Part shown: positions 12,715-23,399 of the stretch, one piece after another
Layout: each line of letters starts with the position of its first letter
How positions within the stretch are numbered: position 1 is the stretch's first letter
NCBI GenBank assembly: GCA_024036415.1
Contig: JAMWET010006936.1
Span: 2,177,001 to 2,241,000 of the forward strand
From: Prochilodus magdalenae
Lineage: Eukaryota > Chordata > Actinopteri > Characiformes > Prochilodontidae
Direction: 5' to 3'
DNA: 64,000 nucleotides
Notes under the pieces: generated by a model
Told to the model about the DNA's origin: nothing
Databases searched by the model: none
What the model saw: only the letters and a program-made list of their open reading frames with translations
Translations under genes and position numbers: made by a program

Positions 12715-13090
12715 ACTTAGCATACAGATGTACAAAAACTGTAGTCCAACTGTTTCCCTGCATACTTTGTTAATCTGCATTCACCCTGATCTTCAAGGGT
12801 CAGGGTCCCCACAGAGCAGCTATTATTGGGGGTGGTGGATCATTCTCAGTACTGCAGTGACATTGATGAGGTGGTGGTGTGTTAGTGTGTGCTGGGCTGG
12901 TGTGAGTGGATCAGACACAGCAGCGCTGCTGGAATGTTTAAACACCTCAGTGTCACTGCTGGACTGAGAATAGTCCGCCAACCAAAACTATCTAGCCAAC
13001 AGCGTCCTGGGACCACTGATGGATGACCAACATAAACTGTACAGCTACATATGAGCTATTGCCTCTGACTTTACATCTACAAGATGGACC
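12715..13090 (+). repeat. Dispersed repeat of ostariophysan type
   Basis: Contains GGTGGTGGATCATTCTCAGT, GGTGGTGTGTTAGTGTGTGC, GGATCAGACACAGCAGCGCT and CACTGCTGGACTGAGAATAG, words I recall from a very abundant repeat of catfish and characin genomes. Fragments also lie at 15445-15565 (-) and 63515-63610. Confidence 0.65.
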
Positions 13091-13749
13091 TAATAAGCCA
13101 TTCGTATGTTCGTTTCGTCAAATTTTTGGCTTCAGTGTCTTACCTTCAGAGGCACCGTCTGCCACCAGGCAAGGCAGGCAACCTTTTATTGTGTTGTTTA
13201 CACTGTGCTTATATATTAAAAGTGATAGTAATGTGAACTTTTGGAATATGATTTTGTTAGTTGGTGTGAGATAGTAATATATAAAATAATGGTAATGAAC
13301 CATTACCGGTAGGCCCCTTTTTCCGAGGGACCCAGCAGGCTCTAGAATCACCCCTACTTGTTTCTGCTTAAAAAGCATTAAGTGCTCGATTGAAGATAAT
13401 AATTGGTTGTTATGTCCTATGAGTAACCAAGAAACTGTCCATACATGCACAGTAAACATTAGAAATGAAAGTTATGGCAATTCTTACCTATGTAAAAAAA
13501 CATCAGTACAAAGTTCAATAAACTGGAGATAAAGAATGCTGTAACGGTGCAAACTGCTGCTGTTTAGACCATCGCCACTTCTCACTTTTAGTTTCTATTT
13601 CAACAAGCCTTAGCTGCTTTGTTAGCTGCTGTTTTTGCCATGAACTTATTTCCCTTTATAAACAGCCACATGTTCAGGTCTGTCTCCGCATTATTCACCA
13701 CCATCACTGTAATATTTTATCTTATCATTTTTTTTTTCACCGTTTACCC

Positions 13750-14035
13750 AGGAAGGTAGTAGGAGGAATTAGTGGAGTTGTTGTAGGCAGTGGTTTACCA
13801 CATCCCTCAAAATATGGTCTCTATTAGCAACAACGGAAAAAGAAGGCTTTTAAAAAGCTGGTCAGATACCAGTCGCTCACTCGCAACTACATGCTTTTCA
13901 CTACATGTATATTATATGTTGAAGTTATTATTATTATTAAGTTATTCTGATCACATATATACACATTCAGCCTTAAAATTCAGAGATACATGTTTTAGTC
14001 CTCATTGCCCAGAAATAGCAGCCCCAGCAAGGTAA
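13750..14035 (+). repeat. Diverged repeat shared with 50330-50640
   Basis: Parallel words in the same order: GGAGTTGTTGTAGGCAGTGG against GGAGTGGTGGTGGCGGGCC; AGCAACAACGGAAAAAGAAG against AGCAACACTAGAACAAGAAG; CATTCAGCCTTAAAATTC against CTTTCAGCCTAAAAATAC. Similarity is moderate. Confidence 0.55.
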
Positions 14036-14099
14036 TAGAGCGGACAGTGAGAGGACACAGGGTACCAGCACAACACACACTACCACCACATGACTTAGT

Positions 14100-14955
14100 G
14101 CTTGTTACAAACTCCACAGAGTGCTCTTTTGAAGTTAACACAGATCTCCTTTGTCTTGTTCACATTCAGAAACAGATTTTGCACAGATTCAGATGTCTGT
14201 CAGCCACATCTCCATTCTGCTGAGTCAACATTCTTGCTGATGAGGCAAATCACAGTTGTATCATCAGCATTTTTTTAAAATGTGGTTTAAGCTTTGTGCT
14301 TCCACACAGTCAGCAGAGTGAACAGCAGTGAACTACATACATTGTCCTGTGGAGCTCCAGTGTTCACTGTGGTCGTGTTGATAATGCTGCTCCCTATCTG
14401 GACTGAGTGAGGTCTTTTAGTACAAGAAGTACAGGACTGAACTGCAGAGGTAGGTGTTCAGGCAAGTGTAGATAAAATCTGCCCTTTTATTTTCCTGTTT
14501 CCAAACTGTAACGTGTCTACAGCTCTACAGACACACATTTTAATGGCATATGGTATGACTGTGATTCTGGAAACCTGCATGTAGCTAACTGAACACTAAC
14601 CTTGCACAAGCTGATCTGAATAAATTAAGACTACAAAAAGCTCATTTGCATCTGAAAATGGAACTGAATGACCTTTGACTCCAAAATAACTCAAGTAATT
14701 ACGTGCATTATAGAATTCTTATTGGAATTGGAGTTAAAAATCTATGTCATAGAATAGAATTGCCTTCAGTAGCACAACTGAGGGATACAGCATGTTTTGG
14801 CTCAAATCTAACTCCTCAGTAATCTCGTCCAGCAGCTTTCTGTGGGTGGACTCTGTACAGAGTTTTTCGCATGTCAGCCGTGGTCAGACACAGCACCTGG
14901 TCGTTGGGCGGAGCCGTGATCTTTCTTGCTGCCACATTGTTCTGTAGGAGCTGTT
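14100..14955 (-). pseudogene. Decayed LINE reverse transcriptase fragments
   Basis: On the - strand, 14811-14952 reads [19 protein letters not shown] and then a stop. This corresponds to the RT segment with K-A-A-G-P-D found in teleost L2/Rex-type non-LTR retrotransposons; the proline is changed to arginine. Further - strand, 14150-14420 gives broken pieces such as TVNTGAPQDNV and an ADDTT-like remnant of the FADD region, with stops and frameshifts. The block between is not recognisable. This is a dead copy; the family name is uncertain. Confidence 0.6.
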
Positions 14956-15264
14956 CAGAATAAAATACCTTCATGACAAAAGCTTGTTCTGCTGTTCAGC
15001 TCTTTTGTCTGTTGTTCATGGCACACATGGTTCATTGATGCGATGTTATAATGTGTGCATGTGGGTCTTTTCAGGCTACTTTAATGATAGATATCAGTCG
15101 TCTACCAACTAGAATGTGAACCATCAAGTTAGAAAGATTGGATCTGAGCAAAAAAACTAAATTAACAATGGGTGTGTTTCTATAGCAAGCAGCATTTAAC
15201 AGGGCAACCGCAGGGTAACACGTAAACACTGTCAGTGTGATGCTGGAACTAATTACATGCTGTA

Positions 15265-15445
15265 TACATTTACACCATTTAGCTGACGTTCTTCTCAAGA
15301 GCGGCTTACAAGGTTATTCAGATTACAAATAGGCCAAGGTAGTGTTTAGAGTCTTGCCCAAAGACTCTTATTGGTGTAGCACAGCATAGTCGCCCAGACC
15401 GGGAATCTAACCCCCATCTTCTACATGAGGTAGTGGTGTTAACCA
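15265..15445 (-). mobile_element. tRNA-derived SINE
   Basis: On the - strand there is a B-box-like GGGTTAGATTCCCGG, then TATGCTGTGCTACACCAATA and the tail CTTGTAAGCCGCTCTTGAGA, then AGCTAAATGGTGTAAATG. The same family lies on the + strand at 33285-33490. Confidence 0.7.
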
Positions 15446-15565
15446 CTGTGTCCTGTGGGGGTCCAGACCTTTGAAGAACAGGGCGATATGGTGCTACCAC
15501 AGTATTCAGAGAAACAAATGGACTACAGTCTTGTATATTAGTGCTTCCTCATGCACTGTACTATA
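15445..15565 (-). repeat. Fragment of the 12715-13090 repeat family
   Basis: GTGGGGGTCCAGACCTTTGA, then GAACAGGG and GAGAAACAAATGGACTACAG, are the other end of the abundant repeat, in reverse orientation and abutting a SINE. Confidence 0.55.
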
Positions 15566-15569
15566 CTAC

Positions 15570-16210
15570 ACTGTGTTCTGTGTTTTAAGCTACCTACTGG
15601 GAACATTTGCTGGTTCTTGGGTCAGGTTTTGAAACTTTTGCACGATGCATGACTGCAATTCTTTAACCTTAACTACAGGTCTGAGCATAATTAGCAACCT
15701 TATAAGCTCAGGTTCATTTAGAAAACCAAACATTAGATGATAAACCTGACTTTTATTTCTATTTATGAGCTTCTTCATATTTTTATTTAAGGAAATAATA
15801 GTTAATAAATATGGTTAAAAGGTTAAAATTTGATTAAGCAAAATTAAAGTTTGTCTTTTTTTTTTACATTTGGCATGATATTAGAGGGTTGAAAATGAAT
15901 GTTAATTTAAATCAAGTGGCCAATACTGTTGTATGCAAATGTGTGGATGCCTTGTATGCCACTTTTTTGTTTCTCATGTCAAAGACTTTTGCATATAATT
16001 TCAAATTAGCAGGTAAATGTGCAAATGTCCTATATTTAACATTTTTCCCAACAAACGTGAAATAAACAACTTTTAAATTAAATGTGAACATTTCTAAATT
16101 CTCATTGTGCACATTTTTCTATTTAAAATGTCAGAATGTTAAAAATGATTTGTCTCTGTTTTCTTTGCAACTATTTATTATTTAAAATGCCCCAAAATTT
16201 TAATCATTAT
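15570..16210. other. No gene seen
   Basis: AT-rich sequence with short frames only. Nothing recognised. Confidence 0.5.
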
Positions 16211-16214
16211 GGGT

Positions 16215-16330
16215 GTGGCATGTGGCAGTCTTAGACTGGAGGGAACCAGCCTCATGACCAGAGGGTCATGGGTTTGATTCCCTGAGCCTAAGGTCTAAGG
16301 TGCTACATAGAACAATAAATACAATAAATA
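16215..16330 (+). mobile_element. tRNA-like head of a SINE
   Basis: An A-box-like TGGCAGTCTTAGACTGG and a B-box GGGTTTGATTCCC (16270-16282) are spaced as in a tRNA-derived promoter. The body diverges from a real tRNA and runs into AATAAATACAATAAATACAC, so it is not scored as a tRNA gene. Confidence 0.55.
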
Positions 16331-16377
16331 CACAGGACAGTTTACAATAGCCCACTGGTAGTGGGTACAGTAAAGTG

Positions 16378-16404
16378 TTGTTGTTGTTGTTGTTGTTGTT
16401 TTTT
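16378..16404. repeat. (GTT)n microsatellite
   Basis: Eight tandem trinucleotide units, then a T run. Confidence 0.95.
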
Positions 16405-16549
16405 ATATAAAGATGAACATTGATTTCGGCAGCAGTTATGTCCATATTTGGTATACATGTAAACATTGTATACTTTAAGTGTTATGTGTGGACAGATTTA
16501 AAAGATGAGGTTGTGTGTGTGTGTGTGCGTTCAGTCCAGTCATTGAATG

Positions 16550-16800
16550 TGTGCAGTTATTCAGACCAGACTCTGGGTGTTAAGGAGTCTGATGGCTTGG
16601 GGAAAGAAGCTGTTGCCTAGTCTGGATGTGTGGGCCCGGATGCTTCTGTACCTTTTTCCAAATGGTAGGAGGGTGAAGAGTGTGTGTGAGGGGTGTGTGT
16701 AGTCATCCACGATGCTGGTTGCTTTGCGGATGCAGCGTGTTGTGTAAATGTCCATGACGGTGGGAAGAGAGACACCAGTGTGTGTGTATGTGGGTGTTTC
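16550..16800 (-). pseudogene. LINE ORF2 C-terminal remnant
   Basis: The - strand frame contains MDIYTTRCIRKATSIVDDYT, then HPSHTLFTLLPFGKRYRSIR and LGNSFFPQAIRLLN. I recognise this as the C-terminal end of a teleost non-LTR retrotransposon polyprotein (T-H-P-x-H-x-L-F-x-L-L-P-x-G-x-R-Y-R). The order relative to 14100-14955 shows that it is a separate insertion. Confidence 0.65.
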
Positions 16801-16948
16801 ACTTCATGGATGGGTTTAATGCAGGAAACAAATTCCATGTCCAATGGTCAAACACATTCAGTCAGAGAATGATTTGCCTCCCCTGAGTAGTACTTTACTA
16901 GTTAAAATAGTACTTTGATGTTGTCCATAAAAGTTCTGTTAGGTACAA

Positions 16949-16964
16949 CCACTAGAGGGCACCA
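16949..16964 (+). promoter_or_regulatory. CTCF-like motif
   Basis: CCACTAGAGGGCACCA fits the CTCF core CCASYAGRKGGC at all 12 positions. Confidence 0.5.
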
Positions 16965-16969
16965 CATGT

Positions 16970-18730
16970 ACATACTAAATTCTAACCACTAGAGCAAACT
17001 GGGAAAGAACCCAGCATCACTGTGCATGCGATAAAAGGGATAATGGGTTGATTCTCACTGACCTTTATTATGATCTAAAGCATTACCTGCATTTAAACAC
17101 ATGTTTAAGATTGAGATTGCATTATTCACCTAAATTCTTGTTTACGTGTCTACAGTAAGTGTGCCTAAATTCAAGGGCCTGAGCAAGAGCCTGATGAAGG
17201 ACGACTCTTGACATTTAATTCAGCTGAAGTTCAGTATTGATTGCCTAGGTCTGGCGCTGTGAACCATGATTGTGGCTCTCGCTTTATTAGGAGCTTGAAG
17301 CTTCAATATAGTAAGGCCTCCGTGATCTTCTAGAGCAAATGCACTGAAATAATATTAAGCAAAGCTACAGATCTTACTGATAACAAAAGGAGACATCGGC
17401 TGTTTGATCTTGTGAGTGAGACATGTACATGAACAGTACACACACTTACAGACATAACCGTACTTAAACACTGATGGAATAGCATGCTGACAGTATGACC
17501 CAGGAATTACAAAATATGACCCATAAAAAGCATATATAAGCAAAGTGTACAAATGAAATATCTAGTAATAATTAGGTGTGTCCACATAGTTTTGGACACA
17601 TAATGCATTGTTTGAATTGTCTGACTAGTATTGGCCTACATTACCACATTCTATTCATAGTTGACCATGACAATTGAACCATACTGTTTAAACAAACATA
17701 TCTTAGTTAGATCAGCAGCTTCACTTACACTAATAGAGGCAATAGCGAGCTGGTAAATGAGTAATACTGATTTAAGTGACATTGACAGAGCAGTTGGAAT
17801 TGTGCAGTCAAAGACTGAAAATCAATTGGTACTTTCCCCTTTCACTTGGTGAGCCTAGGCTTATGAAAGCAACTATGGTAACTGAATAAACAGCTTGATG
17901 TATATATAGCCTGTGGTAATTGAAATGTGGCATGTCAAATGCCACGATGGTTACAGCAGCCGGAAATGTTCTTTATTCTCTGCTGTCAGTGGGTTGTAAA
18001 GACATTTGAAAGTTACACGCTCTGTGAACTGGAACCTGTATTGTGTTTTATGGTTTTGCCGTATTGGCCATCTCTGGCTTGAACTGTAATTCAGGTCAAC
18101 GTGAATCAGAAATCATAACTGAGGATCTGCCCATGATCCGTGTTGCAGTGAGGACTTTAGGGAATGTGACCACGGAGGGTGGCTTTCAGGTGGGGCCACG
18201 CTTCCAGTTTAGCAGTTAGCAGTGAGGTTGTACTGCTCGGGCTACACTATGTGACAGGAGAGTGGGCTTTGTAATGTAACTAGTGGGCCAAAGTGTTTAC
18301 CATCCTTGAATATCCTCCTGTGTTTTTCCCTCCCTGTGTTTTGTATGGAGTTTGCATTGGAATGTGCATTTCTTGCTCTCTACTGAAGTGGTCCTTCAAA
18401 AGAATAGACCATTTGCACATATGCCTTTTTTTAATGGCCAAATTTCTCTTTCGTACCATAAAGCACAACACTGGGGAGGGTCTCTGAACTATGTAAGCAT
18501 TGGCTTGATGATAAGTTAGGGGGTGGGAGGTGAGAAAATGTCACACGTATATCATATAAAGTCATTTCTCTTGTTTGTGTACCAAAACAGTCATAATTTA
18601 TTAGGAAATGACCATTCTCCAACGTCTTTATGCCTTGCTGAATGTTTCTGTTATGATTGAAACACTCCCTATGGCTTTAGTGTAAATGGGCAGGAATAAA
18701 CCTGCTGCCCAAGTTGTTGATTTTTTTATC
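16970..18730. other. No gene seen
   Basis: Noncoding; the frames at 17355-17552 and 18280-18622 have no recognisable features. Confidence 0.5.
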
Positions 18731-18734
18731 ATTT

Positions 18735-19018
18735 ACTCATTTATCTTTTAAACCACTTCATCTTCCTGGGTGTTGGAGCCTATCCCAGCGCACAGCAGGC
18801 AGGAGGTTGGAACACCACGGACAGGCTGCCAGTTAATCACAGGGCAGACACACAGACATATACATTCACACCTAGGGAAAATTTTGTATCTCCAATTCAT
18901 CTGACTATACGTTTTGGGACTGTGGGGGGAAACTAGAGCACCCAGAAATCCAGGTAGACATGGGGAAAACATGCAAACCCAGGAATAAAGCCCAGCTCAA
19001 GTGCTTCCCACTGTGCCA
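18735..19018 (+). repeat. Long copy of the GAGCCTATCCCAGC dispersed repeat
   Basis: The longest copy in the window. It runs through TTGGAGCCTATCCCAGCGCA, ACAGGCTGCCAGTTAATCAC, CATTCACACCTAGGGAAAAT, TTTGGGACTGTGGGGGGAAA and GGGGAAAACATGCAAACCC, the usual order of this fish repeat. Confidence 0.65.
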
Positions 19019-19021
19019 CCA

Positions 19022-19850
19022 TCACAAGAGCGACAAGCACAAAAAAAGTTTCTTATATGGGCTTTATAGAAGGGAATGGACCGTTATGAAACTTTAACAG
19101 CGCTTACATACTACGTACTCTACTCTAGTACTATGTACTCTTTTTCTTCAATAGAGTGAGGGATACATAAAAGGTATGCTGAAGACATAAATGGAGGGAC
19201 TGTTTATACCGTACTGATAATTGACATAATGAAAACTGTACACAGAGCCCTTCTTTAATGCGAACAATTGCCCATGAATAAGAATTTTATTTTGGTTATT
19301 ATAAAGGTTTTCATTAAACTCAGTTCTTACAATTATAAACAAATGAAAAGTTAAATTGCTAAACTGCATCATTGATGAACCCTTCCCCTTGGTCATTTGT
19401 ATTTGCTTTGCAAGGTCAGATGGTAGCTGCATTTCCTAACAGTGATGTTTGTTTTCCATGTCTCTTGATTCCCTAGCTGCTTACGCTCATTGCACCACCA
19501 GAGTTTAGAAATCTGCCACTCTCAGGCCGCAGAGGGACTTGTTATCAGCCACGGGTTACATGAGGCAGACCAGCTCACCCAAACACATGCACACACACAC
19601 ACACAAGCACAGACACACAGTTCCTTTGTGCAGAAACTCACTAAAGTCTATATTGTTATTTTATTTATATTGTGTGTGTATTATGTTCATGCTACAGTGA
19701 AAGGTTTAGAGCATGTCCTGCCAGGAAGACTCCAATGCTTCGTCACTCATTTATTTATATCTCTGGCCAATCACAGTCTGCCACCTGGACTCAACTTACG
19801 CTTTGGTTCTGCTGCTTTCAGGTGCTGATTTTTCAACATTCTCCACCTTA
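19022..19850. other. Mostly noncoding, short CA run
   Basis: A CA run sits at about 19588-19605. No exon recognised apart from the - strand candidate just beyond. Confidence 0.5.
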
Positions 19851-19851
19851 C

Positions 19852-19908
19852 CATCAGTTTGTTGTCCAGGGAGTAGGTTATGCTCTTGTTGTCCATATCC
19901 AGCAGAAT
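19852..19908 (-). other. Candidate 57 bp minus-strand exon, SPRY-like peptide
   Basis: On the - strand the acceptor TTTTCTGCCCCTTGCAG is followed by 57 bases and the donor ATG/GTAAGG. The segment is exactly 19 codons in phase 0 and reads ILLDMDNKSITYSLDNKLM. The shape LLD-x-D-N-x-(S/T)-I-x-(Y/F)-S-L is like a beta-hairpin of SPRY/B30.2 domains, but that is only a resemblance. No partner exon was found, so it could also be a pseudo-exon. Confidence 0.3.
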
Positions 19909-19909
19909 C

Positions 19910-20640
19910 TGCAAGGGGCAGAAAACTTCAAGACCTGGGCCTAGGACAAGGCTTACACCAAAGACTCTTTATTTCTTAGGAAGTGTCATCATTCAAATTG
20001 CTACATACTAATGCTAATGCCATCTAGCTGCTACATCATTTAAGGAGGAACAGGAAATAAGAATAAGAAGCTAACTTCAGCTTTATCCAGTCTCTATCCA
20101 TATGACTCAGCCTATGGTGGGAGGTGTTGGTTTAACCCCCAGATTACTCCAGATATAGACATTTTTAAGTAACATTTTTAGTTCTTATGTATTTATGTGC
20201 ACATTTTTTCAATAGCACACAGTATCCCACACAAAGCTTAAATAGCACACTGGGAATTCTGGGAATTAGTCACTCTAGCACTGATCGCTACACAGTTGAG
20301 TCCTAACACATGCGATACAGTTTTTCCCCTTACCCCATAGTCTGTCAGTCAAGACATGTTGGTGGCTGAAATTTGCATTGGCACCACAATGCTGGTGTAG
20401 TTTGCAACTAATGGGCGGCGGATAACCATCTTTTAGTGCCATAATGCCATGTTTGATCAAGTGACACAACAAAATTTTACACATTTCACGGTTAAGAATA
20501 TGTTTCAGTCAGTGGCAGATTATTATGTTGGTGTGTTGTTCTTCACGTGTCATTCACATTTTTGTGTAAATAAAAAGTCAGAAGCATCAAAACAAGTTTT
20601 GAGTACTGGGCTGATAGCTCATGCTATGCTACTGCCTTCT
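19910..20640. other. No gene seen
   Basis: No recognisable exon or repeat. Confidence 0.5.
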
Positions 20641-20659
20641 ACAATTTACAATTACATTA

Positions 20660-21010
20660 ATAGTATTTAGCAGACGCTTTTATCCAGAGTGACTTACAAA
20701 GGTGCTTAGTGCTCAGTCAGAGAAACTAGTTAAATACTGCGTAACTGCATTACCTAGCAACACCAAGCCAGTGTTTATACACAGAAGATAGGTTAAGATC
20801 CGCATAAGGATAATACGTGTAATCTGCATCAGTGTAGTACAATTTATTTTAATATGTAGTTAGATTAGTGCTCACTTAAGTGCTTCAGAAGCGGATGGAT
20901 CTTCAGTTTGTGTTTGAAGACCATGAGAGGTTCTGCTGTTTAGACAGCCAGTGGACAGGCATATGGGTGCCAGGACAAAGAAGAGTCTGGATGCTTGACC
21001 TCCATGCATC
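20660..21010 (-). repeat. Dispersed repeat with SINE/LINE-type tail
   Basis: TTTAGCAGACGCTTTTATCC, then AGAGTGACTTACAAAGGTGC, is the reversed tail shared by many teleost retroelements. The body (GTGCCAGGACAAAGAAGAGT, then CTGGATGCTTGACC) fits a common fish repeat. Confidence 0.55.
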
Positions 21011-21444
21011 TTGAGGTATAGCATGTCAAACCGAGCTGTACCTGAAGCTTGAAGGGGTCAAGGGGAATACGGGCAATAAGGCCCACTTCTATCCCTCTGG
21101 ATATCCTTCTGGATATAATAAAACAAAATCAAAGTAGAATTGAGAAATTTGGTAACTGTGAATACACAAAATTAGCACCAGTTAGCATCATGTGAAATTC
21201 AAATCTAAATCATCACACAAAGTTATTGCCTTATGGTGAACACTATGTCAACATCACTACACACACTTGGCTTAGTGGCAACGCAGAAACCACATAAGCA
21301 AGTCTATATGACAGTACTTTTAACATTTTCATTTCTGTGTACTTTAATCGTACAGATGTAAACAAAGTCATTCAGAGAGGTCTGCTGTGAAAGGATGCAT
21401 TGCAGAGAAACTTACACCACCACCCTGCTCCAAGTGTGCTTACT

Positions 21445-21456
21445 GCCCTCTGGTGT
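21445..21456 (-). promoter_or_regulatory. CTCF-like motif, reverse
   Basis: The reverse complement ACACCAGAGGGC matches the CTCF core except at its first position. Confidence 0.35.
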
Positions 21457-21634
21457 GTGTTTACAAGAATCTGTGTAAATATCATGTAGCATACTACAGA
21501 AAAAAATAAAACAATAAAAGCAAACAAACAAACAAATAAAACAATAAAAAGAATAAAAATTAAGAATAAGAAGCCACTGAAAAGAGCTATTGTGATATAT
21601 AAATATTTGTGGATAGATAGATACCTACATACAG

Positions 21635-22070
21635 GTGTCACACCCTGCTGTGTCCTGTCATGTCCATGTGCTTCTGTTTATTTTGGTCCTGTGTTCCTCC
21701 TGTCTCCGCCCTCTAGTCCGGTCTCATTTCTAGCTCCGCCCCTTCCCAGGTGTTTCTAGTCAGCCCTAGTTGTGTTATACCTCATGTTATGGCCTTGTGC
21801 CATGCCGGTCCTTTGCCTCTTTGTGGTTTTGTTTCATTTCGAGTGAATATCCCTTGTTTCTCCCCTGCCGTGTCCTTCTGCATGTCTGTTGTGGTTTAAG
21901 TTTCTCCATGTCTGTTGTCGAGTGAATATCCCTGTAAGTTTCTCCCTGTCTGTTGTTGTGTAGCCCTGTTCCCTTGTGTAGTCTCTTTGGTTTTGTTTTA
22001 TTTCTGATTCATTAAAAGACTTGCATTTGCATCCTGGCCCCCCGTCCTGTGTAACAACAGGTCTGGGTAA
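21635..22070 (+). repeat. Dispersed repeat with TGTCCTGTCATGTCC-type text
   Basis: A T/C-rich stretch with CCGCCCTCTAGTCCGGTCTC and a tail of TTTCTGATTCATTAAAAGAC, then TTGCATTTGCATCCTGG. This is the style of a widespread fish repeat ending in a T-A-A-A-G-A-C-rich tail. GAGTGAATATCCCT is repeated inside at 21840 and 21920. Confidence 0.45.
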
Positions 22071-22079
22071 CCATTTAAA

Positions 22080-22950
22080 AGATGTTATATACAGAATAAC
22101 ACAGAATAACACAGAATGATGAACATTTAGAAATTGGGATATCTGTACATGTTTACTGTAACACAGTAAGGAAGATTTGCTGGTTCAGTTAAAGTTTAGA
22201 GCTTAAGTTTAAAGTGCAAGTTAACCACTGTGTATTTAATAAGCACTACAGCTCTGGGGGAAAAAACTGTTAGCATGTTTTGTTATGCTGTCCCTTTCAA
22301 GATGTTGTGGTGTGACCTGACACCCTAAAGTAAAATATGTATACATTATATGAACAAACATATACAGTACAATGTATGTGATGTTTTGTGAATATATGTG
22401 CTAATATATTGTGCTATAATATTTCGCATTCATTGAAATGTTTAGCAGTTTGTTTTTTATTCTTTCTTTTTGTTTCTGGGACAAATGCTAACCAGTACAT
22501 GACATACACAATCGTATTTTCGTAAAAATAAAATAAAATCGTATTTTATTTATTTATTTATTTTTTTACACCAAAAAATGTACTTACTTAACTGCAGAAA
22601 ATATGTATTTCAGTAGTGACAATTTACAATGTTAGACACTGATTTTCAAGTGTCAAGTCTCATTTTTGCTCTACAGTTTAGAGGTGTGGCTAAAATAAGG
22701 GTCTGCCTACATATGTAAACTTAAACAGAAGCAGTCTGAAACAGTCCCCTAAACACTGTACCATCTATTATGAAGTAAATGTAACTGGTTGCTGTACTTA
22801 AGTAGCTTTTTCATGTGGCCTTACATTAAGTATTTCCTTTGTGACGGGCCTTCATACTTAAACTCCACTACAGTTCAGAGTCAAATAACTTGGAGTTTAC
22901 TTACATAATTACATTATGGCCCAATCAGTCCGGTGTGCAGAAAAACAGAA
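22080..22950. other. No gene seen
   Basis: AT-rich noncoding sequence. Confidence 0.5.
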
Positions 22951-22953
22951 CAT

Positions 22954-23393
22954 GTCTAATTAAAAGAAGCGTAAAGCGAGTCCACCCATCAGGGTCCAGC
23001 ACGAGCTTGTTTTGAGCTGTTGGACAGAGCTGGGCTCTAGCTTATGGAAACTGTTCTCCTTCAGTGTTGTGTGCTTATGATTATTTGAATAGACATCAGT
23101 GTCAGACTAATTAATGACCTTCTATTAAAGACAGGTGGACTGAGAGACACTAGAGTCTCTTCACCTAAACTGAGCAGATTAAGAGTCGTGTTACAAAAAT
23201 GATAATAGGACATTAGAGCCCTAATAAATCAAGCTAATCATTTGAAGGTAAATTAAATACTTTAGTACTTTTACCAAGTGGAGGTCTAAAGGGAGGACTT
23301 GCACTTCTCCTGAAGACATAGAGGTACCTTGAGTATCTCTGCTGTAACTCAAGTGGATGGTTTGTATGCTTCGTCCACCACTGGGTCTTGGTG
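22954..23393 (+). repeat. Duplicated segment, copy 1
   Basis: About 440 bp from GTCTAATTAAAAGAAGCG to CTGGGTCTTGGTG, matched almost base for base by 26029-26454. It includes TAATGACCTTCTATTAAAGA and GAGACACTAGAGTCTCTTCA. Confidence 0.92.
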
Positions 23394-23399
23394 GTAACC

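Noticed and set aside
13118..13459. 113-residue minus-strand frame
   Set aside because: No recognisable motif and no splice context.
16215..16300. Possible tRNA gene
   Set aside because: A and B boxes fit a SINE head; no clean cloverleaf, and a SINE-like A-rich tail follows.
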